Shown one piece after another: positions 54,704 through 64,000 of a DNA stretch of 64,000 nucleotides. The stretch is from Oceanisphaera marina. GTDB taxonomy: Bacteria; Pseudomonadota; Gammaproteobacteria; Enterobacterales; Aeromonadaceae. The notes under the pieces were generated by a model. It was given only the letters and a program-made list of their open reading frames with translations, searched no databases and was not told the DNA's origin. Each line of letters starts with the position of its first letter. Position 1 is the first letter of the stretch. The DNA is taken from positions 124,001 through 188,000 of the forward strand of contig NZ_BMKE01000001.1 in NCBI RefSeq assembly GCF_014643915.1. Direction: 5' to 3'. The position numbers were made by a program, and so were the translations under genes.

Positions 54704-57700
54704 CATTTTACCAGGTGCTGCAATAGCGCACGCAGCTTGAGTGGCTTGACCGGTTTGCTTAAATAACTCAATCCCAACTGCTGCAACTGAGCCTGCAGCT
54801 CGGGTTGCCGATCGGCGCTGATCACCACGGTCGGCACGGGCGCAAACGCCTGATGCAGCCGGGTAACCAGATCGATACCGGTTTCCCCTTCATCCAGGTG
54901 ATAATCCGATAAAATAACCTGCGGCACGAAGCCGTCCTGGTAATGTTGGTGGGCCTCAAGGCCATTCAACGCCAGTTGCAGCTCACACCCCCAGCGACTC
55001 AGCAAGTCCGACATGGCGGTCAGAATGTCCGGATCATTATCAATACACAAGATACGCATTCCCGCCAGCTGGCGGTTGTTAGTGGCCGGCACTACGGGAG
55101 ATTGAGTCACAGCACCTGCATACAGGCTCGCCCTGGGGACGATAACGCTGAACACAGATCCTTTGCCTTCGATGGAGCGCACCGCCAGTCGATGGCCCAG
55201 CATGGTGGCCACCCCCCGAGCGATGGCCAGCCCCAGGCCCAGTCCTTGCTGATGCTGACGCTGCCCATGCTCCAGGCGCATAAACTCGTCGAAAATGGTG
55301 TGCTGCTTATCGCTGGCAATGCCCGGGCCATTATCCCAGACTTGCAGACACAGCTCGTCTCCCTGGCGGCGCGCCCCCAGCAAGATTCGCCCTCCCGGAT
55401 TATAACGCAGCGCATTGGTGAGAAAATTCTGCAAAATACGGCGCAGCAGCCGAGGGTCGCTGTGTACCCCCAACTGACTGGTCACCACCTCGAAGCGTCC
55501 GCCATCCTGCTCGGCCAGGGCGCTGAACTCGGCTTGCAGGGTGTCGAACAGGTTATTCAGGGCAAAATCGACCGGCTTGGCGGTGAGCTTGCCCGACTCA
55601 AGGCGCGACATGTCGAGCAGGTCGCTGATCAGGTCTTCGGCGGCGGCCAGAGAGCGATCGATATGGCCGGCCAGACGTCGACTGTCGGCGTCGCTGGAAG
55701 TCTCGAGCCAGGACGACGCAAACAGCTTGGCCGCATTGAGGGGCTGCATCAAATCGTGGCTCACCGCCGCCAGAAAACGGCTCTTGGAGGCGCTGAGCTT
55801 TTCTGCTTCATGGGTGGCCGCCAGCAACTGTTGATTCACGGTCGACAACTCCCGGGTGCGTTCTGCGACTCGCGATTCCAGCACCACGTTGGCGTCTTTC
55901 AGTAGCTGCTCGGCCTGGCGAAAGGTGGTGATGTCATTGAAGGTCATGACAAAACCGCCGCCGGGCATGGGGTTGCCCTGCATCTCTATCACTCGGCCAT
56001 CGGGCCGAATACGGGCCGACGTATGGGCCGTACCGGCCTTCATGTGATTCACCCGACGGTTTACGTGCTCCTGTATTGTGCCGGCCCCGCACAAACCCCG
56101 TTCGGCGTTATAGCGAATGATGTCGGCAATGGGCCGCCCCACCTGCACCAGCTCGGCTGGATAGGCAAACAGCTCTATGTATCGCCGGTTCCAGGCCACC
56201 AGATTCAGCTCTTTATCCACCACCGAAATACCTTGCCCTATGTGTTCTATGGCACCTTGCAGCAAGCCGCGATTAAAGCGAAACACATCGCCGGCCTCGT
56301 CGACAATCATCGCCAGTTCATCCAGTTCCATGGTGCGCCCCTGCAACACGGACGCCAATACCAGCCGCGCCGACGAGGCACCAAACACACCGGCCAGCAC
56401 TCGCTCTGTGTGCCGGATCAGACTGGCCGGAGCCTGCATACTGCCCTCCAGGGTGCCATTATCACCGGCGTAACGAGCAAAAGCGCGACTGACTCTGGCT
56501 TCTCCCACAAAACGAGACGCCAGCTGCTCCAGCTCTTGTACCGAGACCCTGGCGCGATAAACATCACCATCGTCCTTGTGCTGGCGGCCCACAAATACCG
56601 CCGCCTGAAAACGCTCGCTGACCGACGACACCGACAGCCAGGAGCCCAACAAGTAGCCGGCCAGGTTGAACAGCAAACTCAGCAAAATGCCCCAGGTCAC
56701 GGGGCTCATCTCGCCCACGGCGCCCCAGTGAGGTGGCGTTAACAGCCACAGCAGAAAGTTGCTGTCGGCATCGCCGGCAAACAGCCCGGTTTCGGCCATC
56801 AGATTCAACAGCCACATCACCATACCCAGGCTCAAGCCCCAATAGGCTCCGCGCCGATTTCCGCCCCGCCACAACAGGCCCAGTACCAGCGCCGGAATAA
56901 ACTGGGCAATGGCGGCAAAGCTCAGATAGCCGATACGCGACAGGCTGTTGATGTCGCCCAGCCACAGAAAAACCAGCCAGGCCGAGCCCATGATCACGAT
57001 AATGGCGGTACGCCTGACCTTGAGCAACAACTGGGCAAAGTCATTGAAATCTGCCCCCTGCAACTGACGGCGGCGCAAGATCATCGGCAACACCAGATCA
57101 TTACTGACCATGATGGCCAGCGCTATGGTAGAAATAATCATCATGCCGGTGGCCGCCGAGGCCCCGCCAATAAAGGCCAGCACTGCCAGCGCAGACTGCC
57201 CCTGGGCCAGTGGCAGGCTGATCACATAGGTATCCGGCGAAGTGTCGGCAGCCAACCACTGCTGTCCGGCCAGCGCCAGCGGCAACACAAACAGCCCCAT
57301 CAGCAGCAAGTAAACCGGAAACAAGCGCCGGGCCCAGCGCAGGTCAGCCGGGTCGTGATTTTCCACCACTGTGACATGAAACTGGCGCGGCAGGCAGATG
57401 ACGGCGCTCATCGACAACAGAGTATAGACTCCCATGTCCAGCAGACTGGCGCCGGTGACGTTCACAAAGCTGCCGATAAAGTCTTCCGCCACCATGACCC
57501 TTTGCTGGTTGGGATAGGCCACAATCAGCCACAGCGCGAAGCCACCCACCACAATAAAGGCCACCAGCTTCACCAGAGACTCCACCGCAATGGCGACCAT
57601 AACCCCGCGCTGATGTTCGGTGGCATCGATATGGCGGGTACCAAATAGCAGAATAAACACGGTAAACAACAGGGTGACCATCAGGGCCACCTCACCGGCA

Positions 57701-58167
57701 CTACGCCCACTGCCGCCCACCACCTCGGGCGCCATCAGGTTCAGCCCCATCACTATGGCTTTCAGCTGCAGGGCGATATAAGGCAAAACGCCAACAATGG
57801 CAATCAGGGTCACGTACACCGCCAGCCGCTGCGACTTGCCATAACGGGCGGCGATAAAATCGGCGATGGAGGTAATGTGTTCCCGCTTGGCCACGTCGAT
57901 CAGGCGCGCAATAAAGGGACCGGCCAGCGTGAACATCAGTATCGGGCCAAGGTAAATCGAAAAATAAGACCAGCTGTCGGTACTGGCCTGCCCCACAGTG
58001 CCAAAAAAGCTCCAGGAAGAGCAGTACACTGCCAGCGAAAAGCTGTACAGCAGCGGGCGCAGGCGGCCCGCCCGGTGGCCCATGCGCACCTTGTCGCCCA
58101 ACCAGGCACACAGAAACAATATCGCCAGGTACGCCAGCGCTATGTTGATTACGGTCCAGCCCTGCAT
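54694..58167 (-). CDS. crbS: Solute:sodium symporter-histidine kinase hybrid, CrbS-like
   Basis: The 1157-residue protein has about 13 transmembrane segments of a sodium/solute symporter domain (first 500 residues), a PAS region with RFNRGLLQGAIEHIGQGISVVDK, a histidine kinase with phospho-acceptor His in AAVSHDLMQPLNAAK (near 800), N-box LQNFLTNALRYNPGG, DNGPGI and GLGLGLAIARGV, and a C-terminal receiver (phospho-Asp in ILSDYHLD). It resembles CrbS/MxtR, which senses small organic acids or flux and controls acetate use. ATG at 58167 overlaps the stop of the MFS gene upstream (TGATG); longer frames run into that gene. Confidence 0.87.
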   Translation of the reverse strand: MQGWTVINIALAYLAILFLCAWLGDKVRMGHRAGRLRPLLYSFSLAVYCSSWSFFGTVGQASTDSWSYFSIYLGPILMFTLAGPFIARLIDVAKREHITSIADFIAARYGKSQRLAVYVTLIAIVGVLPYIALQLKAIVMGLNLMAPEVVGGSGRSAGEVALMVTLLFTVFILLFGTRHIDATEHQRGVMVAIAVESLVKLVAFIVVGGFALWLIVAYPNQQRVMVAEDFIGSFVNVTGASLLDMGVYTLLSMSAVICLPRQFHVTVVENHDPADLRWARRLFPVYLLLMGLFVLPLALAGQQWLAADTSPDTYVISLPLAQGQSALAVLAFIGGASAATGMMIISTIALAIMVSNDLVLPMILRRRQLQGADFNDFAQLLLKVRRTAIIVIMGSAWLVFLWLGDINSLSRIGYLSFAAIAQFIPALVLGLLWRGGNRRGAYWGLSLGMVMWLLNLMAETGLFAGDADSNFLLWLLTPPHWGAVGEMSPVTWGILLSLLFNLAGYLLGSWLSVSSVSERFQAAVFVGRQHKDDGDVYRARVSVQELEQLASRFVGEARVSRAFARYAGDNGTLEGSMQAPASLIRHTERVLAGVFGASSARLVLASVLQGRTMELDELAMIVDEAGDVFRFNRGLLQGAIEHIGQGISVVDKELNLVAWNRRYIELFAYPAELVQVGRPIADIIRYNAERGLCGAGTIQEHVNRRVNHMKAGTAHTSARIRPDGRVIEMQGNPMPGGGFVMTFNDITTFRQAEQLLKDANVVLESRVAERTRELSTVNQQLLAATHEAEKLSASKSRFLAAVSHDLMQPLNAAKLFASSWLETSSDADSRRLAGHIDRSLAAAEDLISDLLDMSRLESGKLTAKPVDFALNNLFDTLQAEFSALAEQDGGRFEVVTSQLGVHSDPRLLRRILQNFLTNALRYNPGGRILLGARRQGDELCLQVWDNGPGIASDKQHTIFDEFMRLEHGQRQHQQGLGLGLAIARGVATMLGHRLAVRSIEGKGSVFSVIVPRASLYAGAVTQSPVVPATNNRQLAGMRILCIDNDPDILTAMSDLLSRWGCELQLALNGLEAHQHYQDGFVPQVILSDYHLDEGETGIDLVTRLHQAFAPVPTVVISADRQPELQAQLQQLGLSYLSKPVKPLKLRALLQHLVKCGD

Positions 58168-59312
58168 CAGCTCTCTCTTGTATATTCGGTTAAAGACGTG
58201 CGCAGCAGCCAACAAGCGGGCACTACTACCACCGCCATCAGGCCAAAGGTGTATCCCCCCAACACCGGGTACAATTGCCCCGAAGCCACCAGTAACAGCG
58301 CCACCATCAGCCCCATGGCCAGGGCCGCATATAACGCCTGGGCACCAATCACCGCCTCGCTGGCCAAATCGCGGCTGATATAGCGCATGGCACCCAGATG
58401 ACTCAGACAAAAACTGCCCGCGTGCAGCAATTGCGCCAGGATCAGCCAGCTGATATGGGTGGTACTTCCCATAATGGTCCAGCGCACCAGAGAACAGAGG
58501 GCACCCGCCAGTAACAGTCGCCGGGCCGTCATGGCCTCGAACCACTGGCGGTTCATGGCCAGCACCACTATTTCAGCCAGGACTCCCAGCCCCCATAAAT
58601 ACCCTATGGTGCTGGTCGCATACCCTTGCTGCTGCCAATACAGGGCGCTAAAACCATAATAAAAAGCATGACTGCCCTGCAACAGCGCCACAATCAGTAA
58701 AAATCGCTTCATGTTCGGGCGGCGCCACACCTGCAGCAGGCTGTCGCCCTGACGCTCATCCTGCTGCTCAACGGGGGGCGGTGTCATGGGCAACAGGCTC
58801 ATCAGCCACATCAGACCCATGGCGACCACCATCATGTGCAGCACCCATTGCTCGCCCCAATGACTGGTCAGGCTGCCCACCGCTACATTGGCGACAATAA
58901 ACGCCGCCGAGCCCCACAGCCTGGCCTTGCCGTAATCCAGGCGCACCTGCACAATCAAGCGGCTGGCCAGCGCTTCATTGAGCGGCATCAGCGAGGGGTA
59001 AATCACATTCATGCCTATCATCAGCACTATCAGCGCCAGACTCGACTGGTTAAGGTAGAAAGCCGCAAAGCTCAGCAAACTGAGCCAGGCCAACCAGCGC
59101 GCGGCAGGCAATAGATGACGGGCGGCGCGAATACGGCTCATCACCAGTAAGTTACCCGCACAACGGGCCACCATCCCCAGGCCAAGCAACATACCAATAA
59201 ACTCCGCCTCGGCTCCTGCATGGCTGAGCCACAGCGACCAGTAAGGCAGATAAATGCCATAACTGAAATAAAACAGGGCAAACATTGAGGAAAGCCAGAA
59301 TACAGGCGTCAT
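58167..59312 (-). CDS. MFS transporter, HcaT/phenylpropionate-permease-like
   Basis: The 381-residue protein has 12 transmembrane helices and starts FWLSSMFALFYFSYGIYLPYWSLWLSHAG-like, as in the HcaT/LacY-like MFS group. The substrate is not known; no aromatic-acid catabolic genes are near. Stop and start overlap with the crbS-like gene (TGATG) suggests linked expression with that kinase. Confidence 0.85.
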   Translation of the reverse strand: MTPVFWLSSMFALFYFSYGIYLPYWSLWLSHAGAEAEFIGMLLGLGMVARCAGNLLVMSRIRAARHLLPAARWLAWLSLLSFAAFYLNQSSLALIVLMIGMNVIYPSLMPLNEALASRLIVQVRLDYGKARLWGSAAFIVANVAVGSLTSHWGEQWVLHMMVVAMGLMWLMSLLPMTPPPVEQQDERQGDSLLQVWRRPNMKRFLLIVALLQGSHAFYYGFSALYWQQQGYATSTIGYLWGLGVLAEIVVLAMNRQWFEAMTARRLLLAGALCSLVRWTIMGSTTHISWLILAQLLHAGSFCLSHLGAMRYISRDLASEAVIGAQALYAALAMGLMVALLLVASGQLYPVLGGYTFGLMAVVVVPACWLLRTSLTEYTRES

Positions 59313-59397
59313 ATTGGCGACTTACTTAGTGAGTCCATGTGGCCTATGATAATACGTTATGACTCAGGGTCTATTTCCATTTAATAAAGGTTGTGTG

Positions 59398-60327
59398 ATG
59401 CGACTACTCTCTTTGCTTGCCGGGATCCTGCTCACGGGTTGCCAGGTTAACAGCGCGGCTTCTTTGCCTGCACCGATATCCAGCCTGTTCGACTATCAAT
59501 TGCAAGATCCGACGGGAAATGGGTTGTCACTGCCAGAGGCGGTTGAACAGCTGGCCGATGCCGACGTGATCATGGTCGGCGAATTGCACGGGCATCAGGG
59601 AATACACCGCTTTCAGGCCGATTTATTGGCCCAGTTGCTTAGCCAGCCCCGCCCGTTCGCACTGGCCATGGAGCAATTCAGCCGAGAGAATCAAGGCACA
59701 GTCGATGCCTATCTGGCTGGAGACATGGGCGAAGATGTGTTTATAGAGCAGAGTCATGCCTGGCCTGGCTATCGCAGCGATTATCGCGCCTTGATCAGCC
59801 TGGCTCGGGACGCCCAAATCCCGGTTATTGCCGCCAATGCGCCGCGCAACATAGTGCGCTGCATCGGCCGCCAGGGAGCGGACTATCTACAACGCTTACC
59901 GGAAAATGAGCGCAAATGGGTAGCCGAACGACTGACCCTGACCGACGATGCCTACAAGGCGCGTTTTATGGTGAATCGCCATCATGGTCAGGCTCCCAGC
60001 GAACAGCAATTTGCCGCGCAAACCACCTGGGACGACACCATGGCCGAAAGCATTCAGCGGTATCTGCAGCAACATCCCAGCCACGGAGTGATGCTGACGG
60101 TGGGCCGTTTTCATATTGCCGACGGTCTGGGTACTGCGCAACGCCTGCAACAGCGCGCTCCCGGACTCAACATAGCGCTGATTTACCCGGTCACCACCGA
60201 CGAAACCTTGCCCGACGCGCCGCTGTGGAGCTTGCGGGTCGCCCCGTTACCCGCCTCCCGATTGGAAGGCGAACCTTTGCCGGCATTCAGCCTGAGCAAG
60301 CCCGAGTGTCTGTCAGCCGGCAACTGA
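59398..60327 (+). CDS. ChaN-family haem-binding lipoprotein
   Basis: The 309-residue protein has a lipobox LLTGC (Cys15) and the ChaN/DUF399 domain with VGELHGHQGIHRFQADLL and MEQFSRENQGTVDAYL. ChaN-like lipoproteins bind haem and are linked to iron handling. ATG at 59398 is used; the frame extends 13 codons upstream without support. The 3' end overlaps the convergent diguanylate cyclase gene by 15 bp. Confidence 0.87.
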   Translation: MRLLSLLAGILLTGCQVNSAASLPAPISSLFDYQLQDPTGNGLSLPEAVEQLADADVIMVGELHGHQGIHRFQADLLAQLLSQPRPFALAMEQFSRENQGTVDAYLAGDMGEDVFIEQSHAWPGYRSDYRALISLARDAQIPVIAANAPRNIVRCIGRQGADYLQRLPENERKWVAERLTLTDDAYKARFMVNRHHGQAPSEQQFAAQTTWDDTMAESIQRYLQQHPSHGVMLTVGRFHIADGLGTAQRLQQRAPGLNIALIYPVTTDETLPDAPLWSLRVAPLPASRLEGEPLPAFSLSKPECLSAGN

Positions 60328-61680
60328 ACAGGCATTTCGCCCCTGCTCTTTTGCCAGGTACAAGGCCTTGTCGGCACGATTGATCAGGTGCTCATAATCC
60401 GGATGGCCATCAAAGGTGGCCACACCGCCGCTCATGGTCACCTGCAAGGTATTATTGTCGGCCAGCTTTAACGGGCTGCTCATCAACTTGGTGCGTATTT
60501 TTTCTGCAATGGCCAGCGCCTTGTCGGCTGGCACCTCTACCAGCACCACCAGCAACTCTTCACCGCCGTAGCGAAACACAAAATCGCTGCTGCGTACCGA
60601 ACCTGCCACCAAGTTGGCCACTTGCTGCAATACCAGGTCTCCCCCTTCATGACCGTGGTTGTCATTAATCGCTTTAAAGTGGTCAATGTCGAACAAGATC
60701 ACCGAGAATACGCCGCCGTTACGCTTGGACAATTTCACCTCGCGATTCATCACCGCCGGCAAAAATCGTCGATCCAGCAGCCGGGTCAGGGTATCTCGCC
60801 CCTGCTCCAGTTCGATATAGCGGTCAAACATGGTGGTCATAAAGTAAATAATGGCTTTTACTTCCTGCTGTAGCAGCGCCATTTTTTCCACCATAACACC
60901 AGCATGGGGAGCCATGGTCGATTGCAGATCAGGCAGTATCACCAGGTCAATTTGCTGCAGTACCTGCTCAATCTGACTGAGCTCCGGCGCCCCTTCAAAC
61001 ACGGTAATGGCCTGATGATGGAACCATAACCCAAACTCGGAGCGACTCACTCCTTTTAACGAAAGCTCGCCACTGTGCAGCGCAAACATCAGCTCGTGAC
61101 TCCAGTCGAGTAGCGCCGCGCGCTGTCGCTCTCGTTCCACGGCAAGGTTCAGGCTCAAGGTATGCAGGCGGTAGGCCTCGGCGGCCCGGCTTTTACGATC
61201 CGACTTGGTAACATAGGCCACACTCATCAGCTCCAGCGACAAGTCCATTACATCCATCAAGTACTGGGCCGCCGGCAACCAGTCGGCCGGCTCACTCCAC
61301 AGCCGTGAAATGTAGTCCAGCAGGCGTCGCTTGTGCAGCCGCGCCCCCAAGGACACCAGATTAATGGGCAAGTTGATGCGGGCATGCACTTTACCGACTT
61401 CAAATTGTCGCTCTACGGCGCCGGGGATGGTCTCGGGAGCTTGAATGGAAAATGCCTGTTCCAACCAGCGCGTCATAGAGGCTTTCAGGCGCTGATTTAC
61501 CACTTCATGAGCCAGAAACTCTCGCGCTTCGGGTTGCTCCATCATTTGCTGATAAAAATCATCCGTGAGTTCGCGACTATGTGCCAACACTACTTCACGC
61601 ACCCGAGAGCGCATGCTCTCATCATAGTTAGCCAATATAATATGCCACTGACGCTGGCCATAGCTGAGATGATCTATCAT
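60313..61680 (-). CDS. Globin-coupled diguanylate cyclase, DosC-like
   Basis: The 455-residue protein has a sensor globin (about 1-155) with proximal His99 in GKVHARINLP, a helical middle domain (155-285) and a GGDEF domain whose active site reads GGEEL (near 371). The inhibitory RxxD site (RSSD) is five residues before it. It should make cyclic di-GMP in response to O2 through bound haem, as E. coli DosC does. No phosphodiesterase partner is near. Confidence 0.92.
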   Translation of the reverse strand: MIDHLSYGQRQWHIILANYDESMRSRVREVVLAHSRELTDDFYQQMMEQPEAREFLAHEVVNQRLKASMTRWLEQAFSIQAPETIPGAVERQFEVGKVHARINLPINLVSLGARLHKRRLLDYISRLWSEPADWLPAAQYLMDVMDLSLELMSVAYVTKSDRKSRAAEAYRLHTLSLNLAVERERQRAALLDWSHELMFALHSGELSLKGVSRSEFGLWFHHQAITVFEGAPELSQIEQVLQQIDLVILPDLQSTMAPHAGVMVEKMALLQQEVKAIIYFMTTMFDRYIELEQGRDTLTRLLDRRFLPAVMNREVKLSKRNGGVFSVILFDIDHFKAINDNHGHEGGDLVLQQVANLVAGSVRSSDFVFRYGGEELLVVLVEVPADKALAIAEKIRTKLMSSPLKLADNNTLQVTMSGGVATFDGHPDYEHLINRADKALYLAKEQGRNACSVAG

Positions 61681-61811
61681 TAAAATGCTGCTATTTGGGA
61701 TAAAAACGAGGCCATATTGTAGAGAATTTTACTTTGCGAATATATATTCTCCTTAAACATTACTACGCGAGGAAACAGGAATACCCTGTGTTCTCTGCAA
61801 GGGAGTCTATA

Positions 61812-62144
61812 TTGAACGCTTATGGGTTACTGGCCGTGGCCATTGTTGCCGAAGTGGTGGCCACCACCGCCTTAAAGGCCTCGGCCGGGTTCAGCCGCCT
61901 GGGGCCCAGTATATTGGTGGTGCTCGGTTACGGTCTCGCATTCTGGCTGCTGGGGCTGGTGATGCGCACCGTGCCGGTAGGCATTGCCTATGCTATCTGG
62001 TCTGGCGCGGGCATAGTGCTGGTTACCTTGCTGGCGATCTTGTTCTATCGCCAGCTTCCCGATACTCCAGCCTTGATCGGTATGGCACTGATCATTGCCG
62101 GTGTTATGGTTATTCAACTGTGGTCGAACAGTGCCGGCCACTGA
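61812..62144 (+). CDS. emrE: Small multidrug resistance efflux protein, EmrE type
   Basis: The 110-residue protein is the same length as EmrE, with four transmembrane helices, Glu14 in the first helix (AIVAEVVATTALKAS) and GIAYAIWSGAGIVLVTLL. It exchanges protons for cationic drugs as a dual-topology dimer. The start is TTG at 61812 with GGGAG upstream, which aligns Glu14 exactly with EmrE; the longer upstream frame is not supported. Confidence 0.9.
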   Translation: MNAYGLLAVAIVAEVVATTALKASAGFSRLGPSILVVLGYGLAFWLLGLVMRTVPVGIAYAIWSGAGIVLVTLLAILFYRQLPDTPALIGMALIIAGVMVIQLWSNSAGH

Positions 62145-62174
62145 TATGGGCCAATCACAAACAGGACAACATCC

Positions 62175-62912
62175 ATGATTATCTGCGGACACAGAGGGCT
62201 GGCCAGTCTGGCCCCCGAAAACACCCTGGCAGGGCTCCAAGCCGCGCACCAACAGGGATTGAGCTGGGTAGAAATAGACGTGCAGCTTAGCCAGGATAAT
62301 CAGGTAGTGGTGTTTCATGATGAGTATCTTGATCGCTGCAGCAATGGCCGCGGCCAGCTGCGCCAGCACAGCTGGCAACAACTGAGTGAACTCGATGCCG
62401 GCAGCTGGTTTGGCGATGAATTTTCCGGCGAGCGCCTGGTGCTGCTGCGCGATTATCTGGCCCGCGCCGAGCGCCTTGATATCAAGGTCAATATCGAACT
62501 CAAGCTGTATCCCGAAGATAGCGCCGCCCCCCTCTGCCAGCAGGTTAGCCGGGTGATCACAGAAGGGAAATTCATGCCCGACAGCCTGTTGTTTTCCAGC
62601 TTTGATCCCATTGCACTGGCGCATATGCAGTCATTGCAACCCGGCATTGCCCGCGCCTTGCTGGTAGAGCGCATTCCCGACGATTGGCAGCTTCAATTGC
62701 AACGACTCGATTGCCGCGCGCTCAACTGCAATCACCGCCATCTGACCGATACACAAGCACGAGCGGTCAGCGCTGCCGGTTATCAGCTGAATTGTTATAC
62801 GGTGAACCAGCAGCACAAAGCCGACACCCTGGCCGACTGGGGCGTGAACATGGTGTTTACCGATGTGGCATTAAAACAAACCCCGAGCGCCCGGAACCGA
62901 GCACCAAGCTGA
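62175..62912 (+). CDS. ugpQ: Glycerophosphodiester phosphodiesterase, UgpQ-like
   Basis: The 245-residue TIM-barrel protein has the motif HRGLASLAPENTLAG, metal ligands in EIDVQLSQDNQVVVFHD and NIELKLYP. With no signal peptide it is the cytoplasmic form. It splits glycerophosphodiesters to glycerol-3-phosphate and alcohol. It follows emrE by 30 bp and is probably co-transcribed; no ugp transporter is beside it. Confidence 0.92.
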   Translation: MIICGHRGLASLAPENTLAGLQAAHQQGLSWVEIDVQLSQDNQVVVFHDEYLDRCSNGRGQLRQHSWQQLSELDAGSWFGDEFSGERLVLLRDYLARAERLDIKVNIELKLYPEDSAAPLCQQVSRVITEGKFMPDSLLFSSFDPIALAHMQSLQPGIARALLVERIPDDWQLQLQRLDCRALNCNHRHLTDTQARAVSAAGYQLNCYTVNQQHKADTLADWGVNMVFTDVALKQTPSARNRAPS

Positions 62913-63084
62913 ACAAAAAATCGCGTTCTGTCACCTGGGAGCCTAACGCCGGGCACTCGGCGCTTAACCTTGTCTTTCACGCTTTAATTTATTGCCCTTT
63001 GTGCTTTTCTGTTATCATGGTGGAAGTTTGCCTATCGGCAATGCCTCTCAGCCGTCCGCCAGGACCTTTTATGTTCGGAGTCTC

Positions 63085-64000
63085 ATGTCTTTTGCTTCCC
63101 TAGGCCTCAACGCCCAGCTCGTTAAAGCGATCAATGAATGCGGTTATACAGAACCCACCCCTATTCAAACCCAAGCCATTCCGCTGGTACTTAAAGGCGG
63201 TGACTTGTTGGCCGGCGCCCAGACCGGTACCGGTAAAACCGCCGGTTTTGGCTTGCCGATGTTGCAGCGCCTAAGCGAAACAAAAGCCCAACCGCTGGCC
63301 AATGGCCGAGCGCCAGTGCGTGCTTTGGTACTGACCCCCACCCGCGAGCTGGCCGCTCAGGTAGAAGAAAACCTGCGCGCCTATGCCAAACACTCGGATC
63401 TAAAAACCCTGGCCATGTTTGGCGGAGTGAGCATTAATCCGCAAATGAAGGCCCTGGGCCGTAAGGTCGATATAGTGGTCGCCACACCGGGTCGTTTGCT
63501 GGATCACGTATCCCAGCGTTCTATCGACTTATCGCGCGTTGAAATGCTGGTACTGGATGAAGCCGACCGCATGCTGGACATGGGCTTTATCCGTGACATT
63601 CAGCGCATTATCGCCAAAATGCCGGCCAAGCGCCAAAACCTGCTGTTTTCTGCTACTTTCTCAAATGAGATCAAAAAACTGGCTGAAAGCCTGCTCACCA
63701 ACCCCGAGCACATCGAAGTCGCTACCCGCAACGCCACCGCCGATACCATAGCCCAGCGTTTTTATGGCGTAGACAAAAATAAAAAACGTGCCTTGCTCAG
63801 TTATCTGATTGGTCATAACAACTGGCGCCAGGTGCTGGTATTTACCCGCACCAAACACGGTGCCAACCGCCTGGCGATGCAACTGGATAAAGACGGTCTG
63901 CCCGCCATGGCCATTCATGGCGACAAGAGCCAAGGAGCGCGTACCCGCGCCTTGAGCCAATTCAAGGAAGGCAAACTACGGGTGTTAGTGGCTACCGATA
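63085..64000 (+). CDS. rhlE: DEAD-box RNA helicase RhlE, N-terminal part
   Basis: The frame from ATG at 63085 (GGAG six bases upstream) continues past the right edge; 305 codons are visible. Motifs in order: Q motif (FASLGLN...[12 protein letters not shown]), I (AQTGTGKT), Ia (PTRELAAQ), Ib (TPGRLLDH), II ([13 protein letters not shown]), III (SATF), and the second domain [13 protein letters not shown]. RhlE acts in ribosome assembly and RNA turnover. Confidence 0.93.
   Translation, partial: MSFASLGLNAQLVKAINECGYTEPTPIQTQAIPLVLKGGDLLAGAQTGTGKTAGFGLPMLQRLSETKAQPLANGRAPVRALVLTPTRELAAQVEENLRAYAKHSDLKTLAMFGGVSINPQMKALGRKVDIVVATPGRLLDHVSQRSIDLSRVEMLVLDEADRMLDMGFIRDIQRIIAKMPAKRQNLLFSATFSNEIKKLAESLLTNPEHIEVATRNATADTIAQRFYGVDKNKKRALLSYLIGHNNWRQVLVFTRTKHGANRLAMQLDKDGLPAMAIHGDKSQGARTRALSQFKEGKLRVLVATD

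Noticed and set aside
54694-58545. Longer form of the symporter-kinase hybrid starting at 58545
   Set aside because: The extra N-terminal part is an out-of-frame reading of the MFS gene (58167-59312); the ATG at 58167 begins a proper transmembrane domain.

Overview
The window reads as a chromosomal segment of a gammaproteobacterium. Every recognisable protein has its closest remembered counterpart in Enterobacterales, Vibrio, Shewanella or Aeromonas. The gene neighbourhoods (iscRSUA-hscBA-fdx-iscX-pepB, queA-tgt-yajC-secDF, ndpA/yejL/yejM, perM/bepA/yfgD) are typical of that class. Together with a long-form isocitrate lyase, a branched-chain keto-acid dehydrogenase operon and a CrbS/CrbR-like pair, this suggests a marine or brackish member of the Aeromonadaceae (Oceanimonas/Oceanisphaera/Zobellella type). 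The genus is inference. No prophage, insertion sequence, CRISPR array or rRNA operon was seen.

Layout. 1-1.95 kb: end of pth, then ychF and ndk. 2.45-4.52 kb: a minus-strand tRNA operon with one strong promoter, 14 intact tRNA genes (4 Met-CAU, 4 Leu-UAG, 6 Gln-UUG), two degenerate tRNA-Gln copies, one 3' fragment and three terminators; it has grown by tandem duplication with periods of 373 and 572 bp. 4.8-12.5 kb: pepB and the complete Isc iron-sulfur operon, preceded by two abutting IscR type-1 sites and trmJ. 12.7-19.4 kb: nlpI, then queA-tgt-yajC-secD-secF. 19.6-20.7 kb: a CBS-domain protein coupled to ACP phosphodiesterase. 21-26.3 kb: a BCKDH operon (E1 alpha, E1 beta, E2) followed by a Hanks-type protein kinase. 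26.5-31.1 kb: aceA and a divergent OxyR-type ahpCF operon. 31.2-36.7 kb: ndpA, yejL, yejM, mepS, a phosphopantetheinyl transferase and cnoX. 36.8-42.6 kb: a sodium symporter, perM, a TusA-like gene, bepA, a TlpA-like lipoprotein, an ArsC-like gene and DUF2069. 42.7-47.1 kb: a basic amino-acid ABC importer divergent from the exporter lysO, with a candidate tandem ARG box between. 47.2-53.9 kb: asd, ycaO, a DsbA-family protein, a CbiM-like membrane protein, DUF3108 and an MFS permease. 54-58.2 kb: a LuxR-type regulator facing a large symporter-histidine kinase hybrid. 58.2-64 kb: an HcaT-like MFS permease, a ChaN-like lipoprotein, a globin-coupled diguanylate cyclase, an EmrE-type SMR pump, a glycerophosphodiester phosphodiesterase and the start of rhlE.

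Most of the coding content is housekeeping. The less ordinary material lies between genes: a family of G-rich inverted repeats (four loci, several able to form G-quadruplexes, one supplying the queA stop codon), two other structured repeats, two perfect long palindromes, and recognisable operators for IscR, OxyR and possibly ArgR. The most interesting coding arrangement is the eukaryotic-like kinase at the end of the BCKDH operon, whose E1 alpha keeps serines in the loop that is phosphorylated in animal BCKDH.
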